Assembly (NCBI GenBank): GCA_949752745.1
Contig: OX457029.1
Coordinates: 17,874,615-17,938,614, forward strand
Source: Protula sp. h YS-2021
Taxonomy: Eukaryota; Annelida; Polychaeta; Sabellida; Serpulidae
Length of the DNA: 64,000 nt
Reading direction: 5' to 3'
The notes under the pieces are model-generated. The model saw only the letters and a program-made list of their open reading frames with translations. It had not been told where the DNA came from and did no database searches. Each line of letters begins with the position of its first letter. Within the stretch, counting starts at the first letter, position 1. This document shows positions 10,136 to 21,647 of the stretch, piece by piece. The position numbers and the translations under genes are program-made.

Positions 10136-11831
10136 TTAATGATTGAGAAGATCAGTGAGAAGATGGTGGCAGTTGAGGGGCTACCTCCAGGTCGGTGATA
10201 GTGTCAGTGACATAGTGGCGGTTGAGTGGGGTACCTCCGGGTCGTTGATAGTGTCAATGACATGGGGTGGTTGAGGGGGTTACCTCCAGGTCGTTGATAG
10301 TGTCAGTGACATGCGGGCGGTTGAGGGGGTTACCTCCAGGTCGTTGATAGTGTCAGTAACATGGTGGCAGTTGAGGGTCTACCTCCAGGTCGGTGATAGT
10401 GTCAGTGACATAGTGGCGGATGAGTGGGGTACCTCCGGGTCGTTGATAGTGTCAATGACATGGGGGTGGTTGAGGAGGTTACCTCCAGGTCGTTGATAGT
10501 GTCAGTGACATGGTGGCAGTTGAGGGGCTACCTCCAGGTCGTTGATAGTGTCAGTGACATGGGGGCGGTTGAGGGGGTTACCTCCAGGTCGTTGATAGTG
10601 TCAGCGACATGTTGGTGGTTGAGAGGGTTACCTCCAGGTCGTTGATAGTGTCAGTGACATGGGGGCGGTTGAGGGGGTTACCTCTAGGTCGTTGATAGTG
10701 TCAGTGACATAGTAGCGGTTGAGTGGGGTACCTCCGGGTCGTTGATAGTGTCAGTGACATGGGGGTGGTTGAAGGGGTTACCTCCAGGTCGTTGATAGTG
10801 TCAGTGACATGGGAGCGGTTGAGGGGGTTACCTCTAGGTCGTTGATAGTGTCAGTGACATAGTGGCGGTTGAGTGGGGTACCTCTGGGTCGTTGATAGTG
10901 TCAGTGACATGGGGGTGGTTGAGGGAGTTCCCTCCAGGTCGGTGATAGTGTCAGTGACATAGTGGCGGTTGTGTGGGGTACCTCCGGGTCGTTGATAGTG
11001 TCAGTGACATGGGGGTGGTTGAGGGGGTTACCTCCGGGTCGTTGATAGTGTCAGTGACATGGGGGTGGTTGACTGAGTTACCTCCGGGTCGTTGATAGTG
11101 TCTGTAACATGGGGGTGGTTTAGCGGGTTACCTCCAGGTCGTTGATAGTGTCAGTGACATGGGGGTGGTTGAGGGGGTTACCTCCAGGTCGTTGATAGCG
11201 TCAGTGACATGGGGGTGGTTGAGGGGGTTACCCCCAGGTCGGTGATACTGTCAGTGACATAGTGGCGGTTGTGTGGGGTACCTCCGGGTCGTTGATAGTG
11301 TCAGTGACATGGGGGTGGTTGAGGGGGGTACCTCCAGGTCGGTGATAGTGTCAGTGACATAGTTGCGGTTGAGTGGGGTACCTCCGGGTCGTTGATAGTG
11401 TCAGTGACATGGGGGCGGTTGAGTGGGGTACCTCCGGGTCGTTGATAGTGTCAGTGACATGGGGGTGGTTGAGGGAGTTACTTCCAGGTCGTTGATAGTG
11501 TCAGTAACATGGGGGTGGTTGAGCGGGTTACCTCCAGGTTGTTGATAGTGTCAGTGACATGGGGGTGGTTGAGGGGGTTACCTCCAGGTCGGCGATAGTG
11601 TCAGTGACATAGGGGTGGTTGAGTGGGGTACCTCCAGGTCGTTGATAGTGTCAGTGACATGGGGGCGGTTGAGGGGGTTACCTCCAGGTCGTTGATAGTG
11701 TCAGTGACATAGTGGCGGTTGAGCGGAGTACCTCCAGGTTGTTGATAGTGTCAGTGACATGGGGGTGGTTGAGGGGGCTACCTCCAGGTCGTTGATAGCG
11801 TCAGTGACATGGGGGTGGTTGAGGGGCTTAC
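10136..11831 (-). repeat. 50-bp donor-edge array of the mTOR activation-loop exon
   Basis: About 33 units of 50 bp abut the donor of the exon at 11832-11979. On the mRNA strand each unit reads ATCAACGACCTGGAG then GTAACCCCC...; the exon ends ATCAACGCCATGGAG then GTAAGCCCC. So 15 nt of exon and 35 nt of intron form the repeat. Most units keep a GAG/GTAAC- or GTACC-type donor-like site. Variation is structured, with ggggtggttgag and agtggcggttgagtgg unit types alternating. The array is continuous with the decayed form to its left. Confidence 0.93.
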
Positions 11832-11979
11832 CTCCATGGCGTTGATGAGCATGCGCGTCAACCTGAAGGGTATCTTCTCTGGGAACTTCTCACGCGTCAT
11901 GGCCACCTCAAAGCAATCGCCAAAATCAATGTGGATGATTTTTCCGCTCAGTCGATCTAACATCAAGTTGGACGGGTGC
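11832..11979 (-). CDS. mTOR: mTOR exon: catalytic and activation loops
   Basis: Reads (R)[12 protein letters not shown], then [15 protein letters not shown] and [22 protein letters not shown]. This is the catalytic core of a PI3K-related kinase: with the preceding exon it completes GDRHPSN (catalytic Asp, His, Asn) and it supplies HIDFGD (metal-binding Asp). The activation loop is almost identical to TOR in other animals, with I for T in MLINAME. The acceptor is TTTTGTAG at 11980 and the codon is split AG/G (phase 2). The donor is GAG/GTAAGC, phase 0. Its last 15 nt seed the 50-bp array that starts directly at the donor. All key residues are present, so an active kinase is expected. Confidence 0.98.
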
Positions 11980-12139
11980 CTACAAAAGCATTGCCCCATG
12001 AAAAAAATAATAATAACACTACTTTGGTGTTCAATGCCGTGAATTCAACATCTGTATGAAACTTTTGTTAAATAATGTAAGGTAAGAGACAGATTGTAGG
12101 TGATACCTCGCGACCTGCTAGAGAAACAGCTAAATGTAC

Positions 12140-12345
12140 CTATCACCGAGACCGAGCACGTAGCCGACCATGGACATGACAGCCAGTGAGCGCGTGTAGT
12201 TGGTCCTGCGGTCAAACCACACCTCGGAGCTGGGACTTTTGTACCACAGGATTTTGGACAGGTCATCGCCTTTGGTATTCTCCAGTGCATGCTCGAACAC
12301 TTCTACCTTCTGCATGAGTGTCAGGTGGTCGTAGTGTGGCGCCAT
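12140..12345 (-). CDS. mTOR: mTOR exon: kinase helical segment to catalytic loop
   Basis: Starts [17 protein letters not shown] and runs through [30 protein letters not shown] and [18 protein letters not shown], ending in the split Arg of GDR. The segment matches the TOR kinase C-lobe and holds the catalytic Asp in LGLGD. The acceptor is GTTTGTAG before ATG (phase 0) and the donor is AG/GTACAT (phase 2). The intron to the next exon is only 160 bp. Relative to vertebrate mTOR I see conservative changes such as [10 protein letters not shown] for HAVNNTAGDD. The ATG at the exon start is internal, not a translation start. Confidence 0.98.
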
Positions 12346-13380
12346 CTACAAACATAAATATCCACCAGATCGAGGGCACCGCTCACCGAGAACGACGCAG
12401 GGTGCCTCCCCCCCCCCACACACACAAAGAGGGCAGCGCTAACCGCGAAGGCTGCCTCCCCCCCCCCCCCCGCCTCCACACACACGCACACAGAGTGCAG
12501 CGCTCACCGCGAACGACGCAGGCTACCCCCCTCCCCCGCACACACGCACAATGAGGACAGCGCTAACCGCGAAGGCTGCCTCCCCCCCCCCCCACCACCT
12601 GCCTCCACACATATGCACACACAGAGGGCAGCGCTGCGATCCGATAAAAACTGAAGGAGTAGTTGCAAAAAACAAAAGGTTACAGACGGACGGATGGCTA
12701 GACAGACGACAGAGCCCACACTGCGGGTATAGCCCACGTGGCTTAAGCCGCCTTGGCTTAAAAGTGAAGGTCGCCAGCAGATATGCTGACTGACAGACAG
12801 CATATTATTTCGTTCTCTTGATGACTGATGACTTCTTTCTAACTGCATCTTCATTGGTGATACTAAGAGGAATTAACTCGATTTTAACAATGCGGCACTG
12901 AAAAACGCGTGCTTTAAAATAAAGAAAATCGTTATATCGCATCGATAAAAGCTCTATTTTTGTAAAATTCAGCAATCCAGGCCAAGTAAAACCTTCCAAG
13001 AATGCAACACAAATGTCAACGAAGTACATCAGTTCTCAACACTTGTGAATTCTGCAGAACATTTAACAATTTTATTCCATCTACATCCCTTTTGGTTGAT
13101 ACAGCAAATATGTGTGAAACTGACCACGCACACACCTGCTTTATATTTGTTTTCTGATCCATAATTTAAAAAAAAAATTGAGGACCCCAGTGTCGCGAAA
13201 GTTAAATTTTCTCCTGTCTTACGAGCTGTAGTACAACAAAAGATCTACATCTAAAAGAAAACACACATATATCATTGCAAATGCCTTCATTCACATGATT
13301 CTTCTGGAAAGTGGAGTGAAAAATTCTTGTTTTTTTAACCCATACTTTCTACTACAGTCTAATTCAAATGTGATAAAATA
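12346..13380. other. mTOR intron with a C-rich minisatellite
   Basis: Positions about 12366-12640 hold roughly four irregular ~62-bp units (gcagcgct(c/a)accgcgaa...gcctcc) with long C-runs and cacacacgca. They are not copied from the neighbouring exon edge. The rest, to about 13380, is AT-rich unique sequence in which I recognise nothing. Confidence 0.65.
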
Positions 13381-13394
13381 GATTGAACGTGTGC

Positions 13395-13640
13395 ACGAGG
13401 AATTGAGGAACACGTACAGGAGGGATTCAGGAACATGGGCAGGAGGTATTCAGGAATTATGCGCAGCAGGAATTTCCGGACATGCGCAGGAGGGATTCAG
13501 GAACATGCGCAGGAGGAATTCAGGAATATGCGCAGCAGGAATTCTCATACATGCGCAGGAGGGATTCAGGAATATGCGCAGGAGGAATTTCCGGACATAA
13601 GCGGGAGGAATTCTCGAACATGCGCGGGAGGGATTCAGGA
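13395..13640. repeat. ~29-bp minisatellite
   Basis: About eight units of ggattcaggaacatgcgcagga with g/a and c/t variants, some reading gaatttccggacat. The array lies 85 bp from the exon donor at 13724 but its unit shows no convincing match to that exon edge, unlike the junction-seeded arrays elsewhere in the gene. Confidence 0.85.
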
Positions 13641-13724
13641 ATATAATTAAATACACCAATGTACTAAATGTGCTGTGTAAAAACAGTACTCGAGAAGTGC
13701 CCTGACATTTCACGAGCGACTTAC

Positions 13725-13872
13725 CCTGAGCATAATTCTGTGTTCAATGTTGAGGAGAATTTTCTTCTTTTCCCTGTAGTCTCTGATGAGCGAGTGCAGC
13801 GTGTCGGTGTGAGGCACCCAGCCGATCAAGCCCGAGTTTGTCGACAGAGGTATCACAGAATATCGCTGGATT
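13725..13872 (-). CDS. mTOR: mTOR exon: kinase N-lobe to hinge
   Basis: Reads (T)[44 protein letters not shown] and RIMLR. It contains the hinge segment IGWVPH, whose Trp stacks on the ATP adenine in mTOR, and the following [13 protein letters not shown] helix. The acceptor is gcgtgcag and the donor is AGG/GTAAGT, an optimal site. It enters in phase 2 and leaves in phase 0. It is near identical to other animal TOR proteins over the whole exon and its frame joins both neighbours exactly. Confidence 0.98.
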
Positions 13873-14169
13873 CTGCACGCAAACATTGACCACAGCTTTT
13901 TAGCACATCACGGCACTCTGTCGAATGATCGTATTATTTACATATAGAGTCTTTTTTACAAATAGTCAGGCTTTTTACTGTTTGCTACTTTCTTGAGCCA
14001 AGCCAAAGAATTGTTCGTCATCTAGATTTCTGCAACTGGCCTCACTGGCCCACGATTTTTTTTTTTACTTTTTGTGTTATAAACAAGGCAAAAGTAACGA
14101 TGTCCCGGCCTTGACAAATGCATTCAAACATAAACTACCCTGACAGCTATTTTAAGAAACAAAACTGAC
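13873..14169. other. short mTOR intron
   Basis: A 297-bp intron between the hinge exon and the exon carrying the ATP-binding Lys. It is AT-rich, with no array and no recognised element. Confidence 0.8.
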
Positions 14170-14305
14170 GTAAGATTTCGTCTAAAAGTCTCTGGGTTAT
14201 CGAGCAGCAGGAAGTTGACTAGACCGAAGAGCTGCATAACCCTCTCATCCTGGCGCAGGTCCTCGTGGCCCTTCAGCACATACTGGTACTCCTTGCCGTT
14301 ACTCC
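14170..14305 (-). CDS. mTOR: mTOR exon: ATP-binding lysine and [10 protein letters not shown] motif
   Basis: Reads (G)[30 protein letters not shown] and [14 protein letters not shown](T). It carries the Lys of [13 protein letters not shown] that contacts ATP in PI3K-related kinases, and the conserved Glu/Asp that follow. The acceptor is GTGCCCGCAG (phase 1) and the donor is AC/GTCAGT (phase 2). The least conserved part is [13 protein letters not shown], where vertebrates have LLANDPTSLRKNL. It is part of the active N-lobe and no lesion is seen. Confidence 0.98.
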
Positions 14306-14784
14306 CTGCGGGCACAACCCACATCAAAGGGTCAACCTTATGCATCCCATACTTCCCACAAATACTGAATAACAACCATCAATTATCATCTCAAGTTATT
14401 GCTATATGCCACAACGGACAGCTTCTTTCTATTTAAATAAGATAAATTTTGACAGGTTGAAAAAGATAAATAATAAAAAAATAAATAAAAATAAATAAAT
14501 AAACAAACAGGACTTTATCCCACCTCAGCCACTCTACTGTCTGTCTCAGAACCTACTCACGCTATTTTCCCCGAAGCGATGTTTTTTTTCATTAATTGTT
14601 AATGGTTCCTCTAGAGCTTTAAAAATCGTCAGCGACATTTCAAGAAATCAGTTTTATGTGCATTTTTTGACCCAGCAAATCGGCAAATTTCAACACATTC
14701 AGCGTAGCATTGACCAAATTCACATGATTAATACCAGTGTTTCAGAGAGAACATAATAATAATAACAATAACAATAACAATAAC

Positions 14785-14820
<36 letters not shown>

Positions 14821-15229
14821 CACATCCATAGTGCTGTTATTATTAATTTAAGTCCAGTTTAAAAGCTTTACTGTAATGAAAGAAGTAATGTATCTGTTCA
14901 CTCTGAATTACAGGACCTGAGGGATCCGTAATCTTTCTCGGCCTTCAGATAATACACTTTCTGATGATACACCTTCACATGCTACACCTTCAGATAATAC
15001 ACCTTCATATAATACACCTTCAGATAAAACACCTTCAGATGATACACTTCAGATGACACACCTTCAGATAATACACCTTCAGATAATACACCTTCAGACT
15101 TTACACCTTCAGATAATACACCTTCAGATGATACGTCTTCACAATAAAGCTTTTAAACTGGTCTTAAATTAACTATAGCGGCCAGTGAAAACAAACCTTG
15201 GAGTACAGGTTTGTACTACACACTATCAA
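14306..15229. repeat. mTOR intron part with AAT microsatellite and 15-bp minisatellite
   Basis: An AAT/AAC microsatellite lies at about 14754-14820. At about 14944-15147 there are some 13 units of a ~15-bp repeat, acaccttcagataat and variants (gatgat, catgct). The remainder is AT-rich and shows nothing else. Confidence 0.85.
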
Positions 15230-16345
15230 TCAGCCGACTAAACCTATAATTCCGAAATAACGATTTTGTTTTTTTTCTTATTACTGAAACAAAGGATTCA
15301 TTTCTACAAACATATTCAGAATTCACTGTCAAAAATTCTAAAAATAAACAAAACTAGATGATGGTCGCTAAAACAGATTTTATTCTACGTCTTTTTTATC
15401 TGAGTCTGGAAGGTAGTCGATAAAACGGGTTTTACTTTACGTCCTTTGTATCTGGGTCTGAGAGTTTGACACTACAGCAGTTTTACTGCGCGTTACATCT
15501 TTTGGGTCAGGAAGTTGGTCAAGAAAGGCAAGTTCTATCGTACGTCTGGGAGGGGTCACGACAAACAGGTTTTACTTTACATCTTTTTACCCGGGCTTGG
15601 AAGGTGCCCGCTACATCGCCGATTGTCTCCTTCATTGGTGATTTTTTTTTGCTAACCGACAGCCCCCCCCCCCCCGACCCACGGTCATCTAATGTAGGTA
15701 CGACTCGAAACGCAACCCTAGCTCTTTTACCCAAGCTTACTGTAACGGTTTGTATCCTAAGTGTAGCTATAGTCATGATATATTCCCTTGTCTTCGTACA
15801 TTCCGATCGGTCAAAGGGCACTAAAAACGCATTCTTCATAACTGCGCAACAGATGACTCACCTCGGAGGGAGGGGAGGGGTTGGGAGGGAAAGGATAATG
15901 ACTTCATAATGCACCACAACTGACACTGACCCTTGACTGGTCAGTGGCGTGTTGCGTAAAAGCTGTAGATGAGTAACTCACAAAAAGGTCACTCCGCACT
16001 CATTTGTTCTACTCGCGACAACATTTGAAAGAATCTTTCGGACTTAACAAGTAGCAATCCCACCAAGTCTGAACTTTCTCCGATCCTCAGCGACTGAGAA
16101 ATTTCGCACACAAGATTTTTACGAGGGCATCCGTCTTCCCGAATAAAGCAACATATATCGAAAGTTGAAAGAACCGTCCAACCTAGCCAAGGAATAAATA
16201 GATCAAGTTTGAAGTCGATCAGACTTTTTGTTCTCGAGATATCTTGCATGCAACATATTGTTCACAACAGACAGACACACATATATAAACACACACAGAA
16301 CTTACAAACACTTTATGTTTCCCCTTGATCGGTTAGACATAATAA
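15230..16345. mobile_element. interspersed element, family B copy 1
   Basis: It is colinear with 27205-28850: a shared start (aattccgaaataacg / aattccccaataatc), a core of diverged ~45-bp units (ggtcgctaaaacgggttttac and relatives, 15360-15600), a middle with gatctaatgtaggtacgact, and an end with ctcgagatatcttgc, cacacaca and a tcccctt-gatcgg hairpin-like close. The matching open frames in the two copies (15466-15909 and 27610-27951) reflect shared DNA and share no recognised domain. The element has no visible transposase and appears non-autonomous. Confidence 0.75.
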
Positions 16346-16926
16346 TAACAGTGAGATGAATGTTTTTCTTTGCTCCGACATCAGTTTTCTGAAATGTTGT
16401 GATTCGAAAACTGCAATTGTATAGACATTGTGCAGATATGGAATCTACTGACCATAGACGAATTCCAAGAAAATACAACCCAACCCATCCTTCCCAGCTG
16501 AACATACATACAGGTTCGCGCCATATATTCCAGAGTATTTTCCAAGAGAAGTCGGAATGAAAACTACTTTTTTTACAGATTTGTGCACAGTCGATATGTG
16601 GAGACTTTGACATTGGCCCTGGAGGCGCTGTGGCCACTGTCCAGTCAAGCCCCTGCTTGATCAATGACCCTCTTGTTACTGGACGGCTGTTCCATGTTTT
16701 CCCACTGGCGTTACGATTTATGCTCCAGTCTCTTTAGTTATCGCCCAGATTTTAGTGAAAAAAATTCTAAAAATTTTACGTACCCTAAGGAATCAGCATT
16801 TTGTTCATTTTATTTCGTTTCCATCATTCGAATTTTATAGAAAAAAGGTGCATTTGAAATACCCCATTCAAAATTTAGGTCATGGTTGTAAGAATTGTCA
16901 TTGTAAACTTCTTCCTCAGGACTCAC
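16346..16926. other. mTOR intron sequence
   Basis: No recognised coding sequence. There is mixed unique sequence, and from about 16755 a stretch related in style to the family C cores (attctaaaaattttacgtac). Minus-strand open frames at 16302-16664 have no recognisable domain. Confidence 0.5.
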
Positions 16927-17101
16927 CAAAGATGCTCAGTTTCCTGGGTCGCTGCTTTGTGAGGAAAACTTGTAGAGAGCCTTGCACTTTATGAATACGA
17001 ATAACGGGCAAGTTCGGGTCGTAGGTGCCCGGTACGGCTAATTCTAAATCACGACACATGAGCAGCTTGGGTGACACGTACTGCAGTTCCAGTGACGTCA
17101 G
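16927..17101 (-). CDS. mTOR: mTOR exon: linker from FRB to kinase domain
   Basis: Reads [45 protein letters not shown] and [13 protein letters not shown](G). It matches the segment of TOR between the FRB region and the kinase N-lobe ([28 protein letters not shown].....RI). The acceptor is TTTACACAG (phase 0) and the donor is G/GTGAGT (phase 1). The part [14 protein letters not shown] is more diverged from vertebrates than the rest; the Ser in GSLQV is kept, while the nearby Thr of vertebrates is Leu here. An 8-kb repeat-rich intron precedes it. Confidence 0.98.
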
Positions 17102-17224
17102 CTGTGTAAACATGACACAAATTGTGACATTATATTGCCGAAGTACAACAGATCCAACCCGCCTAACAGAGTTAACTCATTGTGTAACGTTGCATATGGT
17201 TCCATCGCGTACGGATACTTTCTG

Positions 17225-19385
17225 CTTTCTGCTGAACAAGAATATCCAGGGACATTGTGACCAGCCGAGATCTAGTGAATCACATATCAATAGGCTTGTA
17301 TGGTCGCCAAAAAGTGGTAGTCACATTTTAAAAACTGCCATAACTTTTCAAGAGAGGCCTGCCTGGAGAACATTCCTGGAAAATTTGAAAGGAATCCTAT
17401 CAAAACCGAAGGAGAAGAAGCATTTTAAAGTAAAAGTTTACATGCGTCCACACGTACATACAGACGACGGGTACCGCCTCTACTGATATGACAAAACGAG
17501 ATCGACAAAGTAAAATGTCCAGGGATACCGTGACCAGCCGGGATCTAGTTAATCAAGTACCAAAGGCTTGTATAATCGCCAACAAGAAGATCCGTGGACA
17601 TTGTGACCAGCCGGGATCTAGTTAATCAAGTATCAAAAGGCTTGTATAATCGCCGACAAGTGGTAATCATAGTTTAAAAAGCGGTTACCGAAAAGGTTGG
17701 CATTTACCTTATCTCCGGCGGATCTCAAAAATAGTAAATTTCAAAGAGCCCTAACGTTGGACTACGTCTAAAAATGAAAGCAATCTGACTGAAATTACTG
17801 GCAGAAGAGCTAGTTTGAAAAACTTGATCCCAAAAACATTCAAACGGCGGCATGAGGTAAATTTTTGGAGGTATGTAAAAAAAAAATGTTAAAGAAAATA
17901 TTGTATAAAGAGTAATATCCTAAAAGATCGAATAAATCAAGTCAAACTGCAGCTGGCAACGTATTTTGGAAAATAAAAATATTTAAAATGCCGCAAATTG
18001 GCCTTTTTTTTAGAATCGCAAAAAAAGTAATCCAGGGAACATTTGGACAAAATTTTAAGGGAACCTAGTCTTAATTCTGGAAGAAGAAGTATTCTGAAAA
18101 TTGGCCACTTTAGTTTTTTAAATGCCCCCTATTTAACCAATTTTTGGTTAAAAAGTAAATTTTCAAAAGAGGACCGCCTAGTGAACATTTAGGCAAAATT
18201 CGAAGGCAATCCGATCAAAGTCGCAGGAGAAGAAGCATTTTAACAAGAAAATCCAGAGACAGTGTTACCAGCCGAGATGTAGTAAATCACCTATCAACAG
18301 GCTTGCACGGTCGTCAGAAAGTGGTTGTCATATAGTTAAACCCGGTTGCTGAAAATTCGTACAAATTTATAAAGGAATCCGGTCAAAATTGTAGAAGAAG
18401 CATTTGGAATGTGGCTTCTAAATATTTTTAAATGCCCCCCCCCCCCATTTAGCCAATTTTTGGCGGAGCATAAGAAAAGTAACCTTTCAAAGGAGGACCG
18501 ATTAGATTAACTATGTAAATATGTAAAATTTGAAGACAATCTGATCAAAATCGTGGAAGGAGGGCTTTGAAACTTGGCTAAAGAAAAATGCAAACCACCC
18601 CTTATTTGCCTAATTTTTGGCGGATCGCCAGAAAAGAAACTTTGCAAGGGATGGCAGGCTGGTTCCAATTCCGATCAAAATTTTGGAAGAAAAAAACCTT
18701 CGGAAAATTGGTTTTAAAATGCCCGGATTTAGCGAATTTTTTCGTGGATCGACAAAAAAGTACATTTTCAAGAAAGAATCATCTAGGAAAAAACCGTTCA
18801 AAATTAGAAAGAAATCCGCTCAAACTGTAGAAGAAGCATTCTGAAATGACCCTACTAAATGTTTAAAATGCCCCCCCCCCTTAATTTAGCAAAAAAAAAA
18901 GGAACTTTTCAAGAGAGGACTGTCTAATAAACATCTATGTAAAATTTGAGGAAAATCCGATCAAAATTGTAGGAAAAAAACTTAGGAAAATTGGTTACCA
19001 AAATATTTTCAAAATGCCCCCTCTTTGGCCAATTTTTGGAGGATCGCCAAAACCTTTCAAGACAGGCCTACCCTGTAACCATCCGTACAAAATTTGAAAG
19101 GATCCAGATCGTGGAAGCAAGAGCATTTTGAAAATTGGTCCGCAAAAAATTTAAAATGCCCCCCATTTAACCAATTCTTTCAGATCGCCAAAAAAAAAAA
19201 AACAAACAAACAAAAAAAAAAAACCAAAAAAAAAACAAAAAACAAAAAAAAAAAAAAAAAGAGCAAAAAAAAAACAAACAAAAAAAACTATCCTTTCAAG
19301 AGAAGAAAGCCTGGTGATCATTTTTGTAAAATTAATTTTAGGAAAATTGGTTAGGAACGCTTTTTAAAATGTCCCTTAACTAGAG
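17225..19385. repeat. interspersed element family C, long degenerate core
   Basis: It is made of repeated ~130-150-bp units with the phrases ccatttagccaatttttggcg, gatcgccaaaaaagtaa, aagagaggcctacc, acaaaatttgaaaggaatcc and gtagaagaagcatttt. Near 17450 there is a tail (cacgtacatacagacg) like those at 24958-25025 and 30303-30362. Related copies are at 24580-25025, 29750-30362 and 33225-33560. Homopolymer C-runs (18436, 18873) and an A-rich stretch (19190-19288) occur inside. Units are strongly diverged, which suggests an old copy. Confidence 0.7.
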
Positions 19386-19387
19386 TC

Positions 19388-19526
19388 TCCGTGACATCGG
19401 GGACGTTTTGGCCTTAATTAATTTGGGGACCTTATTGTCGGGGACATTATGGCCGTAGTAAAGCTTAATAAAGCGATAATTTAGGTTATCATACGTTTTT
19501 AGCAATGGGGACGCTTTGGCCCTAAA
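19388..19526. mobile_element. interspersed element family D, left part
   Basis: It contains ggggacgttttggcc / ggggaccttat / ggggacattatggcc repeats. The same phrases resume at 21424-21647 and 22343-22444, so this element appears to be split by the insertion at 19527-21423 and by the small element at 21650-22340. Confidence 0.65.
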
Positions 19527-19635
19527 TCAGGGCTGTATTTGAGAAATCAGAAAAGCGCGGGCAATCCCGCGTCGGTTTCACGAAAGCGCGGAATTTGGAA
19601 CTTCGGGCGCGGGATTGAGTTTTCAATGGTTAATT

Positions 19636-19713
<78 letters not shown>

Positions 19714-19730
19714 CGTGTGTGTGTCTGTGT
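19636..19730. repeat. (TA)n/(TG)n microsatellite
   Basis: Roughly 60 bp of TA are followed by TG-rich sequence. Confidence 0.95.
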
Positions 19731-20939
19731 GTAAATGCATGAGAATATAGATGGCTTTAAAATTTGGTTTTAATGTACAAAAAAAGTGAAAACAATGGCG
19801 AAATCCTCCCACACTTTGTCACATTTGGTCAGCTTGCAGTGAATTTTGGCGAGACAATTCATGCGAAACTAGAGCAGTGTGCATAGCCCACATATTCCCC
19901 ACAGGCTCCCGATCAGTTAAACACAGTCCAGCTGGTCCATTTTCCTTGGACGACCCTGGCCCATTTCCAATACTGATCCGTGTTTGATCTGATCTAGACC
20001 TCTGAGACTCAACACCTCGAAGAGACCACAATGCTGCATGCATCTAATGAGAAACGTTGCTCTATGTTCGTTTTCAGAGCATTTTCAGTCCTTTCTTATG
20101 GTACGCACTTCTTCAATGTAATATGAACGAAATTTCAATTCCATATTACCGAACACATGTTTGCCATCTTGCAATTTTAGCTTATTTTGGAATTCTTTTT
20201 GATGGTAGCCTTCATTTTTTTACTCCTTTACTTAGGCTGGTCTGAACTGCTTGCACAGCAGGCGCGATTGCTGCAATATCGATGTTTTCTTTTTTTGAAA
20301 ATGAGATTGAATCTTGTTATCGTTGGGATGATATCCATGAGTGGGTAACCACGGCCAAAATTTGTGATTGCATACGGACTCTGAGTTCTTCGAGGAATTT
20401 AGCATGCGGATACGATATTTTCTTCCGCCTTTGGGTCAGAAGTGCCTTCGGTAGTATTTTGCGCCTCTTTACTGGCTGCACTTTTTTCACTTTTGGAGGT
20501 GCTTTTCTTACCAGCGGCATAGTTACGTCATTAATTACGTCATGAATTATGCATGATACTGCTGCTGGCAGTGATCATTTTTCCCCGCACGTGCATTGTG
20601 TTTCTCAGTTCCTTTTTATGAATAAAAAGTTATTAAAAAGAGATTCTTGCTGGATAAACGGTTGGGGGGGGGGGGGGGGTGGGGGGAGGTGTGGGATCGG
20701 AGTGCTATCTGGAAATGTTTGTATCAGATTTTTGTTATTTTCCCTTTTTTTCTTTGGGGGGGGGGGGGGGGTTCAACCGTTGTATTTGCTGTATGCATCA
20801 TGGAACGTACCTAGGGGTAATAAATCTCAAAGAAAAGTACTACTTATCAATGAAATAACATCATTTTAAACTAGAAATGTGTCCTAGAGGAACCTGAATG
20901 ACCCGCCCTAAGCGAAATTTTAAGTGAAGAATTTGTATT

Positions 20940-21360
20940 TGGTACTTATAGACAGGAATCGCGAGCACAAGTTCATCACTTCAAGCTGTTCATTAAATAT
21001 CACTGAAAAATTGCCCAAGTTCAGACACTCACCACGGCCTTACCCATCGGTCGATTTCGGTCAAAAGAGGAGGTGCACATCTTCATTGTATATCTAATCA
21101 TTTCCAATGGCTTTGGGATTTATAGGTGCAAATCCCTAGCGCAAGTTCATTACACAAAACCTCAAGCTGTTCATCAAATATGACTGAAAAATTGTCTGAC
21201 TCAGACACTCACAACGGCCTAAGACAATACCCGATTTCGGTCAAAAGAGGAAGTGCACATCTTCATTATATATCAAACCACTTCCAATAGCTTTGGAATT
21301 TATAGACAGCAATCGCTAGTACAAGTTCATTACACAAAAGTTCAAGTTGTTCATCAAATT
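20940..21360. repeat. ~178-bp tandem repeat, about 2.4 copies
   Basis: Units share tatagacag(g/c)aatcgc, acaagttcat, caagctgttcat and gatttcggtcaaaagagga with moderate divergence. Confidence 0.85.
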
Positions 21361-21647
21361 GCGGGATTTTTTCTTAATGCGCGGGATCCAGCCTGCATTG
21401 TCCTCAACATAGCGCGGGATTTTCAAATTCATTTGGGGACCTTACGGCCGGGGACGTTGTGTCTCGAATTGTGCTTCGGGGACGTTTTGAACCTGAATTC
21501 ATTTCGGGACCTTATGGACTGGGAACTTGAGGCAGGGTAGTTTATGGCCGATGACCTTTTGGCTCGTGTTAAGCTTAAAAAAGTGTAAATTTAGATTATC
21601 ATACTTTTTTTTTTTTTTTTGCTTTGGGGACGTTTTGGCCCTAAATT

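Larger units (their letters stand above)
19527..21423 (-). mobile_element. possible second hAT-like element
   Basis: The left end reads cagggctgtatttgagaaat followed by a subterminal cgcgggcaatcccgcg palindrome, in the style of the element at 762-2770. The right side has several gcgggatt motifs (21361-21420), but I cannot define a matching terminal repeat. Inside are a TA/TG microsatellite (19636-19730), G-runs at about 20665 and 20757, and ~178-bp units in tandem (starts near 20946, 21124 and 21302). A minus-strand segment (20395-20530) encodes a Lys/Ser/Glu-rich stretch (KKSTSKSEKSAASKEA) that could be a transposase head but has no diagnostic motif. The call is weak. Confidence 0.4.

Noticed and set aside
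12345..12345. ATG at the exon start as a translation initiation site
   Set aside because: It is an internal Met conserved in TOR (IMLRMAP), directly after an acceptor and in frame with the upstream exon.
12366..12640. Junction-seeded origin for the C-rich ~62-bp repeat
   Set aside because: It lies near the acceptor at 12345 but its unit shares no meaningful sequence with the exon start or intron end.
13395..13640. A seventh junction-seeded array
   Set aside because: The ~29-bp unit does not align convincingly with the exon edges at 13725 or 12345.
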